From contig VJWN01000021.1 of the NCBI GenBank assembly GCA_007644065.1, positions 200,271 through 264,270 on the forward strand: a stretch of DNA of 64,000 nt, in the 5' to 3' direction. Below, piece after piece: positions 22,359 through 34,597 of this stretch (positions within the stretch are counted from its first letter, which is position 1; each line of letters opens with the position of its first letter). The notes beneath the pieces are model-generated. The model was not told where the DNA came from, ran no database searches, and saw only the letters and a program-made list of their open reading frames with translations. A program made the position numbers and the translations under genes. Source of the stretch: Margaritispora aquatica (Eukaryota; Ascomycota; Leotiomycetes; Helotiales; Discinellaceae).

Positions 22359-23494
22359 TGTGTTGCTCTTTAATTTTGCTCAAGGATGTTTGGCGGGGTA
22401 ATTTGGGCAGCTATCTTGCTGGGAATTTTTCGGTCTCGTTATGTTTTGTCGGAAGAACGTAAAATGGTAGAGATGTCGTGAAATCTGTAGGAGCTACAGA
22501 AGGCTTTATGATCGCGAAGAAGGATCAGCTCAGAAATAAGAGTTAGAAAGCACATGTTGAATAGTTGGAAGCTGTTGTTTTTTGTTGCGCTCGTGCTCTC
22601 CACTTCCTCCTCCGTGTGCCCCATCGAAAGACTTGGGAAAGCGAGGGGTGGTGGCATTGGCGGCGCCGAGGAGCGATGGTGAGTGGAAATCGGTAATCGG
22701 GGTTCGCGGGGCTTTCTCCCTTTGATTTGTGCGGGTATCAAGCCAAAACTTCGAAACCGGAGTAAAATCTTCCCAACTTTGGAACCACCTGCAGTGGTGC
22801 CAGTGACTCGAGCTGTTGTGCAATACAAGTGTATCTGGAGTCATGCTTATCGATATTAATGTTTGCTTGTGAATGCAAACTCATCCTTCTGTTCAGGTGT
22901 TAGAGACCTAATTCGTCCTGTTTCTATTGTCTTGTTTCAATAAGGTAGAGCTATTCCATGGTGTTTCGTCCTGTCGGATTCTCTTGAGATCTCAAGAGAT
23001 CTCAAGAGATGAGTTGTTGAGGACAAGTGTTGAATCCCATCTTTGTGTGAAGTGGACGCTGGAGTCGAAGTTCTGTGTGAGTAACCATAATGAATGTCCT
23101 CGGGAACGAGAACGACATAAACGAACGGCATCAGCAGGTCATTTGAGCTGTAAACCCTCGAGCGTATCGTCTGCATCAATCTGAAGTTCCATTATTAGAT
23201 TGGACGTGCGATCGAGCACTCAATGTTTTTTCCCCAGTCTTTGATTTAATCATGTTACTTATCCAATTGGGTTTCAAAATAGTATGCAAGGCACACATCT
23301 AAGTTTTGACGTGAAGCATGAAGCGTGAAAGGACAAAAGGACCAAGATGCTGTGCTACTAATGGCGGGGAAAGTTTAGACTTGCATGTTGAGAAAAGTCA
23401 GTTGCAACTCCGCATCTTGAGTACTTCAATGTCTTCCTTCAGAGAATCTCAATTCGAATGGATCAACTTTCCCACTTTGTTTCCTGGTCGTAAG
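22359..23494. other. intergenic between divergent genes
   Basis: Upstream of galactokinase (-) and of the hydrolase (+). A tandem palindrome, GAGATCTCAA repeated, lies at about 22984-23008. A possible N-terminal extension of the hydrolase (frame open from 23318) overlaps the end. Confidence 0.45.
22984..23008. repeat. short tandem palindrome (GAGATCTCAA)
   Basis: Two and a half copies of a 10-bp unit built on the palindrome GAGATCTC, between the divergent galactokinase and hydrolase genes. It may be only a local duplication. Confidence 0.7.
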
Positions 23495-24316
23495 ATGGCT
23501 CAGATCTCTACAGTTAAAACGCTCGATGGCATTTCCTGGCATGTAACCCAATTCAATGCCAATTCTCAGAAACCTCATCTGATACTCATCCCGTCTGGCG
23601 AAGGAGACAGCACGTCTTTCACTCGTCCAGCAGATGATTGCGTTGCCAATTATCTCGCGAAGTATTTCACAATCACTACTTTTGACATGCCAGGCTTCTC
23701 ACGCACAACATGTCCTACTTCGTGCCTAGAAGACATTACATGTCATAAAATAGCTTCCCAGATCATCGGACTGATGGACAAACTCAACATTCAGACGACC
23801 AGTGCCTATGGAGGCTCATCTGGTGGACTGCTAGCCATGTCTCTCCTCGAAGGTTGGGAAGCGAGAATCGATAGAGTAGTCGTCCATGAACTACCACTAT
23901 CTAGTGTGGAGCACCTTTCTAAGCTCAAAGAATCCGAAGACAAGACTATTATAAAAACCTGTCGCGACTTTATGAGAGGATTGAACAGCGATGACCTGCT
24001 AGCTTGGGAGAGGCTGGGACCCGAGTACCATCGACGACTTGAGAAGAATTATATCACATGGTTGAAAACATATGTTGGATGCTTGGAAGCGGAGACGAGG
24101 GGATGGCGTTCTGAAGAAGGGGATGAGCTCAATTGGGATAAAGTCACCTGGACTGTTGGACAAAAATCGCCAATTGGTTATCTCATGGACAATGTGGTGT
24201 TGGCGACGAAGAAAGGCATTGTGATTGGGACATTGGATTCGATGCACTTCCCACAAGTTAGTATACCTCGAGGATTGGCAGAACATATTCAGAGATGTTG
24301 TCCGACCAATATGTAA
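23495..24316 (+). CDS. alpha/beta hydrolase
   Basis: 273 residues from the ATG at 23495 (MAQISTVKTLDG). The same frame is open from 23318, with other Mets at 23318 and 23429, but that extra stretch looks like leader rather than a conserved domain. Fold landmarks: LILIPSGEGDS strand and oxyanion region, FDMPGFSRT, nucleophile elbow YGGSSGG, and a likely catalytic His in SMHFPQ near the end. The cap is short and basic/acidic mixed. No signal peptide is seen from the chosen start, so it is probably cytosolic. The substrate is unknown. It has a single exon and sits about 560 bp upstream of ILV2 on the same strand. Confidence 0.82.
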   Translation: MAQISTVKTLDGISWHVTQFNANSQKPHLILIPSGEGDSTSFTRPADDCVANYLAKYFTITTFDMPGFSRTTCPTSCLEDITCHKIASQIIGLMDKLNIQTTSAYGGSSGGLLAMSLLEGWEARIDRVVVHELPLSSVEHLSKLKESEDKTIIKTCRDFMRGLNSDDLLAWERLGPEYHRRLEKNYITWLKTYVGCLEAETRGWRSEEGDELNWDKVTWTVGQKSPIGYLMDNVVLATKKGIVIGTLDSMHFPQVSIPRGLAEHIQRCCPTNM

Positions 24317-24880
24317 CTTGAAAGTATTGTTGGGATTGTTGGGGGGTTCTCCTTTGATATTGTTTATAATTTAAAAAGTTGTCGATATATTCACCCTTTC
24401 TATGTATCTATGTATCTATGTATCTATCTCTGTCTTTAGCCTCCGTGTGTGGGGGAATTGTCTCCATTAAAAGAATCAGATGTGACGAATTAAATGATCC
24501 ATACGTATATGTTACCTTCATCCGACATTCTGCTTGTTCTGCTTGTGTTCTCGCCCGTCTTCGCCTCGGTCTTTGCTCCATAAAAGGAACTCGGCCGATG
24601 AAGTTGTGATTGGTTGACTTGCCCTGAATTCCCCCGCAGAATTGAAGAAATCCACACGACGCCTCCCTCCGGCACCGCTAAGAAAATCAAACCATCTTGT
24701 GTCTCTGTCTCCGTTCAACCCAGATGTGAGTAACAGCAAACAGATCAACTCCAATATTACTACAACTATATTCTGCCACATTCAATATCTTCGCAGATCT
24801 TACAAATTGATAGACCCAACCTCCTCAGTTCTGTACTGGCCATTCGAGGCAACCTTCCTCCTCTATACCGAAAAAAAAAA
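24317..24880. other. ILV2 promoter region
   Basis: It contains a TATC/TATG microsatellite (about 24400-24430) and pyrimidine-rich DNA. GTGAGTAAC at about 24725 is one base from the Gcn4/CpcA core (TGASTCA). A run of eleven A directly precedes the ILV2 start. Confidence 0.45.
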
Positions 24881-27195
24881 ATGCTTCGATCATTCCCTTC
24901 AAGAGCAGCCGCTCGTGCGTTGAACCAGACTTCAAAATGCAGAACACAAAACTTCACCACCTCGCAGGCTAAGGCGGGCATCTCAATTGCACGAAAGAAT
25001 CCTGCTGGCACAAGATCTCAAGCAACTGTTGCGACAGCTGCGAAGCCAGCTGGCGCCCCCTCACCGTAAAGACTCTTCTTTGTGACTCACATGTATACAT
25101 ACTGATATCTCTATAGACAAACACGAGAGAGCCCAAGCCCAGCATTCAATACTCCTGCATCCAAGGTCGATAATGCCTTACAACCAACCGCACAATATGC
25201 TCGAACGGCGGAAATGGATGAATCGTGAGCAGAGTCACCGCCACTCTACCAAACATGTACTAACCAGACATTTAGGTTCATTGGCAAGACTGGTGGAGAG
25301 ATCTTCCACGAGATGATGTTGAGACAGGGTGTAAAGCACGTCTGTGAGTATACAGCAATGTTTTCAATTGACTTCGCTGACCCCTCCAAGTCGGCTACCC
25401 AGGTGGTGCTATTCTCCCCGTTTTCGATGCGATATATAATTCACCACATTTCAAATTCATTCTCCCAAAGCACGAGCAAGGCGCTGGACATATGGCACAA
25501 GGATACGCACGAGCAAGTGGATTACCTGGAGTTGTTCTTGTGACATCTGGTCCCGGTGCCACCAACGTAATCACACCGATGCAGGACGCTCTCTCCGATG
25601 GTACTCCAATGGTTGTTTTCTGTGGACAAGTCCCAACAACAGCAATTGGCAGCGACGCATTCCAGGAGGCAGATGTTATCGGTATTTCCAGGGCGTGCAC
25701 AAAGTGGAATGTAATGGTCAAGAACGTTGCGGAGCTACCCAAAAGGATAAACGAGGCTTTTGAAATCGCCACTTCTGGACGGCCTGGACCCGTTTTGGTG
25801 GATTTACCCAAGGATGTCACCGCAGCTGTCTTACGAAAAGCCATTCCTATGAGCAGCACTCTTCCGCTTCTCCCAAGTCAAGCATCAAAGGCGGCACAGG
25901 AGCATGTTCGGAAACAACTCGAGGCCACCATTAGCCGCGTAGCAAAGCTTGTTAACATCGCCAAGAAGCCAATTATATATGCTGGACAGGGTGTCATTTC
26001 GCTCCCAGAAGGTCCCAGACTTCTCAAGGAACTCTGCGACAAGGCATCTATTCCTGTTACTACCACTCTCCAAGGGCTTGGAGGATTTGATGAATTGGAC
26101 GAGAAGGCTCTACACATGCTTGGTATGCACGGCTCCGCATATGCTAACTTATCTATGCAAGAGGCCGATTTAATTATTGCTCTTGGAGCTCGTTTTGACG
26201 ATCGTGTAACTGGAAATGTCACCAAATTTGCCCCAGCAGCTAAGGCAGCTGCTGCTGAAGGTCGTGGTGGTATTGTCCACTTTGAAATTCAGCCCAAGAA
26301 CATCAACAAGGTTGTTCAAGCTACCGAGGCCGTTGAAGGAGATGTTGTAGACAACCTCGCTCTTCTCAACCCGTTGGTTGAGGCAAGAAGCATGACTGAT
26401 CGCAAAGAGTGGTTCGACCAGATTAATTCCTGGAAGAAGAAGTTCCCACTCTCACATTATGAGAAGGCCGAACGCTCTGGTTTGATCAAGCCTCAAACTC
26501 TCATTGAGGAACTCTCGAATCTCACAGCCCATCGAAAGGAGAACACCATCATCACCACTGGAGTTGGACAGCATCAAATGTGGACCGCCCAACACTTCAG
26601 GTGGCGTTATCCAAGAACCATGATCACGTCTGGTGGTCTTGGAACGATGGGTTACGGTCTTCCAGCAGCTATTGGTGCAAAGGTTGCCAAGCCTGATGCT
26701 CTTGTCATTGACATCGATGGTGATGCGTCTTTCAATATGACTCTTACCGAGATGTCGACTGCCAAGCAGTTCAACATTGGTGTTAAGATCATTGTTTTGA
26801 ACAATGAGGAGCAAGGTATGGTGACTCAGTGGCAAAACATCTTCTACGAGGATCGTTATGCGCACACCCACTCCGAAAACCCAAATTTCATGAAGTTGGC
26901 CGATGCTATGGGTATTCAGGCAAGGAGATGTGTGAAGCCGGAGGATGTCAAGGATGCTTTGACCTGGTTGATTGAGAGTGATGGACCAGCTTTCTTGGAG
27001 GTTGTCACAGATAAGAAGGTGCCCGTGTTACCCATGGTACCTGGTGGAAGTGCTCTTCACGAGTTTTTGGTGTACGAGCCGAGTAAGCTTTATCCTCCGA
27101 ATTCAAGAATCTCAACTAACTTCTAAATAGAAAAAGATTTGGAGCGCAGAAAAATCATGGCAGAGCGGACAGGCGGCAAGCATGGCGGCGACTAA
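24881..27195 (+). CDS. ILV2: acetolactate synthase catalytic subunit, mitochondrial
   Basis: Five exons: 24881-25065, 25117-25224, 25276-25343, 25391-27082, 27131-27195; introns of 51, 51, 47 and 48 nt with good branch points (perfect TACTAAC in intron 2); 705 residues. It condenses two pyruvates to acetolactate, or pyruvate with 2-ketobutyrate, the first common step of valine, leucine and isoleucine synthesis; TPP, FAD and Mg2+ are cofactors. The N-terminus is an Arg/Ser-rich mitochondrial presequence. Motifs: FGYPGGAILPVFDAI from 121, catalytic Glu149 in KHEQGAGHM, FAD region LGARFDDRVTG, and TPP/Mg site GDASFNM (564-570) with NNEEQGM. The last small exon encodes the usual basic C-terminus (ERRKIMAERTGGKHGG). 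It probably pairs with the regulatory subunit Ilv6 encoded elsewhere. Confidence 0.97.
25083..25089 (+). promoter_or_regulatory. perfect Gcn4/CpcA-type site (TGACTCA) inside ILV2 intron 1
   Basis: TGACTCA is the core of the general amino-acid control element bound by Gcn4/CpcA/CPC1. It lies in the first intron of an amino-acid biosynthesis gene. A 7-mer can occur by chance; the gene context makes it worth noting. Confidence 0.35.
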
Positions 27196-27988
27196 GCATC
27201 TGCATGGTCGGGTTGGTTTGATTCAATGGTGTTTAGTTTACTTACCCGGTGGTTTTTTCTCATTCTCTCGTTGCAAAATACTCGGTGTTCTTCGGAAAAG
27301 TGCTTTCTGATCTCCCATTAATTTTGTTCGAGCCGAAAAGGTTCTTTGCTTTCTTCTTGATTTGCATGCATGGGTTGGTTGGGGAATGAAAATTAGGTGC
27401 CATACCTCATGGGGTTGGAGAACGAGCGAGCGAGCAGGCGATCGCGTGGGATGATGATGCGATGTAGCGATGTAAATGTACATATGAGTGGTGGTAGATC
27501 TGGGTTCTTATACCGAGATGAATAGAGAGGATATGAATGAATGGATGTGTTGAATATCCAGGGATGTTCCATTGAATAATGTGTTGGGTATATTCCTTCA
27601 TGATCTCATGAGCTGTGACAATATGCAAGCCGTAGTAGTATCAGACGGTTACCAATTCCCACAGTCCAAGACAAACTTTTGGTCGACTCTCCTCAGGTAG
27701 TTTTTTAAACAGTTCGGTATTGAAATCACTCCTCTGTTGGCGGTGTTCAAGTTGGTGTTTCAGGACCTGGGCTGGGGTCGCTTGGTTAAACGCCGTTACC
27801 AACCCTTACCAACCACAACCACAACTGCTAGGATTGATGGGATTTAGATAAGTTCCACTGGACCTTTGAAGGGTTTCTCGTTATTTTATTTACTCATCTC
27901 CTACTTTCCTTCATTCCTCGTCTCGTCTCGTCCCGTCCCGTCCTGTCGGCTATCTGTCTCACTCATACCTGCCTGCTACAACAATATA
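27196..27988. other. intergenic, no gene seen
   Basis: 3' region of ILV2 and promoter of the small membrane protein. It contains GAGC repeats near 27421 and CGTCT/CGTCC runs near 27915-27945. Confidence 0.45.
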
Positions 27989-28785
27989 ATGCCGCCATCG
28001 ATTGCTAGCCACTATTACCGGCACCTACACCAGCATCAGCACCTAATCCACTCCCGAGAGGTATGTGTACATACTTGTTTCTTCTAATCGATCCTACTTT
28101 CCCCAAACCCTTGATCTCTCATCTCTCATCTGACGTCGCGCTTTTGAACGCTCATCTCTCTCTTTTTTCCTTCCCTTTCTCTTGGGGGAGAACCTACTTA
28201 ATCTCTCTCTACCGCACTTAGGGACAAGAATGGTACGTCGAACCGATCATAGAACGCGTCCTCATCATCGTCTCGTCGCTTGTGGGCAGTGCCCTGCTCG
28301 CGGGCCTGTGGTGGTTCATTAGGAGGAAGAGGGGCCAGTTGAGGCGCGAGAGGGAGAGGGAGGCGGAGAGGAGGAGGGTTACGAGGGCGTTGATGGCGGG
28401 TGGGAGGAGGGAGGAGGGTTTTGGGAGGGGTGGTGAGATGGGTGGTGGGATTGGTGGTATGGGGAGAGATAATGGTGTGGGGAGGGGTGCTGGCGCTGTT
28501 GGATGGGATGATAGGAATGAGAATGGGAATGAAAATGGAAAGGAGAGGGGTATTAGGACGGGGGGAAGTGCTGGGAAAAGTGGTGGGAATCGAAGGGAGC
28601 CTGAGCAGGGAATTGGGATCGAGGAGTGGGTTGAGCTGCAGAGACTGACATCTATGGATGGTATTGAGAGTGACGATCATAGAGGGAATGAAGGCGAAAG
28701 GTATGCAACAAGGGGCAGGGAAGGACGAAAAGGGTTGAGAAGCGAGAGGGAGGAGTTGATGGCTTCTTCAGTGCTAAGATGTTGA
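27989..28785 (+). CDS. small single-pass membrane protein, charged Gly/Arg-rich tail
   Basis: Two exons, 27989-28060 and 28222-28785, with a 161-nt intron (GTATGT...CTTAG); 211 residues. The first exon encodes a His/Tyr-rich head. A membrane helix follows (ERVLIIVSSLVGSALLAGLW) with a strong basic stop (FIRRKRGQLRRERERE). The rest is a low-complexity Gly/Arg/Asn/Glu tail ending in Leu/Gly/Arg-rich sequence. There is no signal peptide; the head is probably short and luminal or extracellular, with the basic tail cytosolic. I do not recognise a family. The layout resembles the 2977 gene without the Ser/Thr-rich ectodomain. Confidence 0.62.
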
Positions 28786-29508
28786 TTGAGTGGTGGATGC
28801 TAAGAATCAAATTGAGAATATGGTTGCTGCAGAAACAGTGTTAGTGACGAAGTTGACAGGTATGTGTAGGTTGTATATTGTTTGACTTTTGCTAGAAATG
28901 GCATCAAGCTTTTTTCAACGGTTCCAATAGAACCAAGCGAACAGACACTCCAATGATTCTTTCAATGGCCCAAAGATTGAACTACCTGATATATCTTTTG
29001 GGTTATACCTGGTTAGATTCATACAATCTGCTATTAGAAAACTGTCCTAGCCTAAAGCATATTGCTGCTAGCACATGCGTATTTCCGTTTTTCTTTTTCG
29101 AAGACTCAAAGCTACGAGGTAGACTGAAGGTAGAGTCTTTGAGAGCCTCAAAAACCTTCGACCACACTCCTTGCCATCTTGAGTGCAATTCAACTCAACA
29201 CCTCATAGGCTCTATCCACGATTGCATTTGTCGAGGCTGGCGGACTACCGCATATAGTCTGTGATTGGGAGCTCGGCTAACGTATGTCTATTTTCTCGTT
29301 AGGAATATCGGTGACTGCCACGCTTGATCCTCCTTCAGCTGAGTGGCTATGAGCACGCCTCCAGATGATCAACCACTGATCACTGATCAAACTGGCTAGC
29401 TGGATGGTGGAGACATAAAACTCCCTTCAATCGTGGTGTAAATTCAGAGTTGGTTTTTGCTTCTACACTTCGCTCCAACATCGTCCTTATCGCTGCGATA
29501 TAGCAGCA
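28786..29508. other. intergenic, no gene seen
   Basis: An open frame at 28953-29264 has no domain signal and no splice support. The last 100 bases are the leader of the decayed Kre9/KNH-like gene. Confidence 0.45.
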
Positions 29509-30177
29509 ATGCCGTGCTTCTTCTCACTATGGTCGACTCTATGGCTTCTTATTGGCCTAAGCACAGCAGCCCAATTTAGCATGACCAGTTCACAGTTCGC
29601 CAGCATGACAGCCGGCTCGACCTTCAGTATCTCGTGGTATGCCGCGACGGGTCCAGTGGTGATCCTACTAAAGAATGGAGAACGAATAATCTCAAGACTT
29701 TCGCTACAATTGCCAGTCAGTAAACCTTCTCACAATACACGCGAAAATAAATAAAATAGAATATGGCATAACGTCTATTCTTCAGGTGGGTTAACCAAAA
29801 GTCCATATCTATAGACTATTCCATCGACTCTACCGACTGATTTATATGTCTTCGAGATCGGTGATTCCACTAAGATTAATTATAGTCAAAGGTTTCAGAT
29901 TACGGGTGGCTCTGCTGCTGCCGGGAGTAGTTCGGCGGTAGTGCCGACGACTACAATAGTTTGAATTCTATTCTAAGTGTTAGATATACGAGCTGATTTG
30001 CGACTGTGGGCACGGGTGCGATTGTACTAGATAAAGCGGAATTAGGTCCAGGTGTACCGTTGAATGAGGAGGAGGAGGAGAAGAAGTAGTTAGCGAGGCG
30101 CAGGAGGGCAGCGGAGTTGGAGGCTAGGAGGAGAGGTGGTGGTGGTGGTGGGAAAGAAGCTTTTGAGATATCTTAAT
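29509..30177 (+). pseudogene. decayed Kre9/KNH-like cell-wall protein gene
   Basis: A broken paralogue of the gene at 31806. Exon 1 (29509-29715) encodes a signal peptide (MPCFFSLWSTLWLLIGLSTA) and the start of the Kre9/KNH Ig-like domain (TAGSTFSISWYAATGPVVIL). A likely intron, 29716-29814, leads to LPTDLYVFEIGDSTK, matching LPNTIYKFEIGDTQ in the intact copy. The frame then stops at 29962-29964 after a few Ser/Thr codons. The membrane helix is missing. A remnant of the cytoplasmic tail remains at about 30020-30177 (VPLNEEEEEKK, TAG, LARRRRAAELEARRR), where one TAG replaces a probable Gln codon. It could still make a short secreted protein, but loss of the helix and the in-frame stop argue for decay. 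Confidence 0.7.
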
Positions 30178-31805
30178 CAATTGATAGGTTGGAGTTGAGT
30201 GATGACTTGTGGCGAATTTTGGGGTATATCTGAATTTCAAGTCTGGTGCTTAGACTTGTAAGATAGTTAGTTTCAGCTGAGGTATGAAAGTCCACATAAC
30301 GAAAGTGAAATCGTTACTTTAGATTCTTTCTTTCAACGTATCGTGTATCAAAACCAACTAAACTTAGTTTTGTATTCAGGTGTCTGGCAATGATTTTCAC
30401 AAGTGAAAATGGGTCCGTTGAGAGATATCCCGCTAATAATTGTAATTCAAGATTAACAAATCGAGTCGGAGAATTTGAAGTGGTAGGGAGGTTGAGGCAT
30501 AACGTCAATTAGTACATTTGGACCTTTGCTTTCTTTTATACAGACTATATAATGTGTAGCACTGTCGTGGTTTTAATTCTCGCTAATAAACTTGGCGGGA
30601 GTGATATTTTCTGGACGATACCAATTAAGCATACAATTAAGAGCGACATTAAGATTGACTGGTCCTAGCGTCAAATTCACTGAGCATTAAACAAACGAAG
30701 AATCTCAAAAGAGATATGAAAGGTGTTTAGTCACGTTTCCGGCCACAATCCACATAAGGTATGTCGTTCGGCAAGGGAAGTAGGCCCAACCCGAGAAAAC
30801 GGAAAACAATAACCGAACACCAAATGAAAATAAGTAATTCGCACCGAGGAGAAGCAACCTTTGAGATTGAAGATCTAAGAAAAATGCTTGCTTCCAAAAC
30901 CATAGGCTAAAAGTAAATCGCACACCAGAATTTGCCAAGCGATTCGTTCAGCTTCAATGGTATGTGACTACCAAACAACGCAAATCATAATACAAAGATC
31001 ATACAGCCACAAAGCTGATACTTTCCCCATAAACAAGATCGTCATTCTAAACACTATGCGTTCACAAGGCTGATAGGTTCAAAAGACATGTCATGCAGCA
31101 GTACGGAAATTACACTGTACGTAACTACCACACAAAACACCACCATCTACCACCACCACCATATGCAGATATGCAGCACATCCAAATCCCCAATCCAGCA
31201 AAAGAAACCAGTCTTTTCCTCCTCATTCCAATCCCACCACTCACATCCCTCAATCCGTGAGTCAACCTCACAATCGTGCCTCACAGCAAGCAGGCCCAGT
31301 ATAAAAGGTGGAAATATTGGCTGAGTCGTTTTGGAACGTGCAGGCCCCCATGAGAGATGAGCCCAAGCCCCTGGCCATCCAATCAAGGCCCTAACTTTAG
31401 GGTTGCGCACAGGCAGCTCCTCTCGCTTAACCCCTGACCGATGGGGACTCAACGCCAATCGGCCACTAGAGGTCGCCTGTGGATTAAGCGAACCCTGGTA
31501 TAGTGGCGTTCACCGACCTTGCTTTTTCCGATGAGGTGGTGTTCCTTCCGTGTTCCAAGGGGATTTTCGGTAGCGAAGGGAGGGCAGGGCAGGGCAGGGC
31601 AGAGGGAAGAGGGAAGAGTGAAGAGCCAGCCAGCCAGCCAGCCTTTAAAGATGCGGGACTGCCCTCCGTGACTGGGAAGTTGGCGTGCGATCGATGGTAC
31701 CGCGTCTTTGGGTCGATCTTTTTGCACCATTTCGTACTTGTACGTTAGGTGTCGTTTATGTTGCGTGAGTGAGTGATAGAGAGCTGGTACCCATTCTTTT
31801 GTGCC
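30178..31805. other. intergenic, no gene seen
   Basis: Between the two Kre9/KNH-like loci. It holds an AGGGC pentamer run (about 31579-31602) and a CAGC run (about 31626-31644), likely in the promoter of the intact gene. No RNA gene was recognised. Confidence 0.45.
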
Positions 31806-32936
31806 ATGTTCCGATGCTGCTCGTATTTCTTGGTGCTTTGGGCTTGGGTTTTGGTGTCGGTCTTGGTGCAAGCGTCGGTCGTCTTCACAATTCCGGATGA
31901 GAGTTTGGTGAAGGGATTGGTTGCTGGACAGGCGTTTGAGCTCTCCTGGAAGGATGCGGATGGTGCTGTGGGGATATTTCTGGTGAATGGAGTGACGGGT
32001 GCGATTGCTGGTGTTGTTGGTTGTGAGTGTGCATTACTTTGCAATTGGATGATATGTGTGTGAAATGATGGGACTAACGTGAAGGTAGTTGATCTTACGG
32101 ATCAGACGTCGTTGATGTGGACACCAGCTACTTCGCTTCCGAATACAATTTACAAATTTGAGATTGGAGATACGCAGGCACCGCCTGCGTATAGCAATAT
32201 GTTCAACCTTACAGGTGGTGGTGTTGTGCGAAACTCTCGGACAACAAGCTCTACCTCAACATCCACAACAAGCGCGAGCCAAAAGTCCTCCAAACTTTTC
32301 CCATCCTCCTCATCCTCCGACACCTTACCGACCTCGACCTCATCATCGCTCTCCCACCAGCACACACACTCTGGTTCCTGGACACGAACCTACACCGGGG
32401 CCGGATTAACTCGAACCTCCCACTCCCCGCGACCCCGCACAACCACAACAAGTTGCAGCGCTTCCTCCTGCACAACGCTCGTCCTAATCGCCACAAGATC
32501 AGTTCCCCCTCCCCCTCCTCCGCGCTGCTCAACAACATGCTTGCGGAACCTGAACGGCACGCGGGTGACACATACCGCGAACTCGGAGAAAGCTGCCGCA
32601 ACATCGACGGTGACTTCAGCGAACGCGGTGACGAAGTCGACGAAGAACGCAGAGTTGTCTGCTAGTGCGCGCGTGGCGATTGGGATTGGTGCTGCGGTTG
32701 GAGTGGCCATTGTGGCGGTGTTGTTGGTTTTGACGTTTTGGCAGGGCAGGATGTCGGGACAGGCGAGCGTGGTCAGGGGAACAGAGGTGGATGCAGATGG
32801 GAGGTATGTGATGCATGGTGCTGTTGGGGAGATAGTGGAGGAGAAACCGCCGGTGGAAATGGACGCTGGGTATGGACTGAGCGTGGAGGAGATTAATGCA
32901 AGGAGAAGACAATGGGATGCTAGAGGAAATGGGTGA
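31806..32936 (+). CDS. Kre9/KNH-like domain protein with Ser/Thr-rich stalk and membrane helix
   Basis: Two exons, 31806-32022 and 32089-32936; 66-nt intron with a GTGAGT donor and ACTAAC branch point; 354 residues. A signal peptide (SYFLVLWAWVLVSVLVQA) leads into the Kre9/KNH N-terminal Ig-like domain: LVAGQAFELSWKDADGAVGI, then SLMWTPATSLPNTIYKFEIG after the splice. A long Ser/Thr/Pro-rich, probably O-mannosylated stalk follows, then a transmembrane helix (RVAIGIGAAVGVAIVAVLLV) and an acidic tail (SVEEINARRRQ). Such proteins sit in the plasma membrane facing the wall; the founding members act in beta-1,6-glucan assembly, but a role here is not shown. The donor choice is by consensus; using a GT three bases upstream changes one or two residues. 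Confidence 0.82.
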
Positions 32937-34597
32937 TGAATGAAGATATCGTCTGAGATGAGAGGAATTATTATATTACCCAAAGACGCCAGAAACGGAG
33001 GTTTACAATCACTCAATACAGCTGGGAAGCGCATTTTCCCAAGAAGCATTCACAGGCATACAGCACAAAGTACCATAAAGCTACCCGCTGAAGTCGACTC
33101 ACAGTTTTGAATCGTTGCACCAAGCAGAGACTGGTCAGAATCAAGAATAGGTCCGACAATTGACGAGAAACAGAGGAAGAAGATTCATATTTCTCACCAA
33201 GCCTCGATTCACCACAAGCTCAAAGACTAGTCAAATCAAGCAAGCGGACTGCCCCATATGATATATCTATCATCTGGAATATTCTTGTGCAGGGTCTATT
33301 TAGCTACAGAGATAATGCCAAAAGACAAAAACTTAATTAAATATATTTACTCCAACTGTCCACCTACAACCCAACGCTTGCCCTCTCTCGCACCTATCCT
33401 GGTATGATCTCACCTTCAAAAAGAAGCAACGAGATTTCACTCCAACGTGACCATTCAGCCCACATCTATACATCACAGGCCATATATCTAACATATAACT
33501 CGTGAAAAACGCAAGTAATATGTCTCAGCCACTCTTTTGACAGCCTCTCAGATCCGCAGTCTTTGTGTACTTTTCAGCTCATCTGATCCCGTGCCCGTTT
33601 CGGTGTCTCTCCTTAAGTCTTGGCCCTCTCGATAGATAGGATTTGTTTTGGGAAATATGGCCCGATTAATCCTTGTCAGGTACCACGGTCGTATGTCCAC
33701 TTTCAGGGACGACGTGCATGGTGGACGGACGTGGGGTGGAAAGTCCCGTTCTGTGTGGTGGGTAGGATTGATGATTTGGGAATTGGGAATCAATGGAAGA
33801 TTGGAATGTTGGTATATTGTATATTGTACAAGATGGCATCAATGGAGTTGTATCAGAGAATCTGTGGGTTTGAAGTTGGAGTTGGATTTGGATTTACAAT
33901 TTTAGCTTAAAAATGACTATCCATGTATATATATTGCTTTGGTACCAAAAACACCTCTTTATATAAGGTAATCTCCAACAGCCCCAATATCACTATCTCA
34001 TTCCAACAATATCATCCCACCAAGACAAGCCAAATACCATCTTCTCTGCTGCAATAATTCAAGCCATTTCTCACATCATGTAATTCCAACACATCCAAAA
34101 ATAAGGGGCTTCTCGCTTCTTCCCGCTCCTTCCCGCATCTCGCCAATCATATTCGTCAATCCCGTGCTATCAGGGGTAGATTTACCACAATTCTCGCTAT
34201 TTCCCCCTGTGTTGGTTGTTGGTGGTGTGCCTCATTATACCAATACCAACCAATTGATGGATGAAAATAGATTGAGAGCTGAAGAATTCGGATGCATGGC
34301 TGATCGAATACAGGTAGGTGAGTGATGTGATGGATGTGATGGATGTGCTCGTGGGTTGGGAGGTTTGGGGGTTTAAGATAGAAAGGCTAGGCCTGTCTTT
34401 TTTTACTCTCTGTCTTTGCTCGATCGTCATCGTTTACTTTGCTTCGTTTGCTTTGCTTTGCGTATACCCTCTTTTTGGGTGCATTACACGCTCATTTTGC
34501 ACATATACTGTCTTTATACACGCTCTCTTCGTCCACCACAGTCTTTTTCGTTGTTGAGAGACAGTTGTCAAATATATATTTGAAGGAATAGATCAAA
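32937..34597. other. intergenic, no gene seen
   Basis: The stretch just before 34598 is T-rich and pyrimidine-rich, as expected for a promoter/leader. Frames at 33620-33910 overlap each other in two phases and show no domain. Confidence 0.45.

Noticed and set aside
28198..28680. 160-residue minus-strand Pro/Thr/Ser-rich frame
   Set aside because: Antisense shadow of the Gly/Arg-rich tail of the small membrane protein.
32390..33049. 219-residue minus-strand frame
   Set aside because: Antisense of the Ser/Thr-rich stalk and membrane helix of the Kre9/KNH-like gene.
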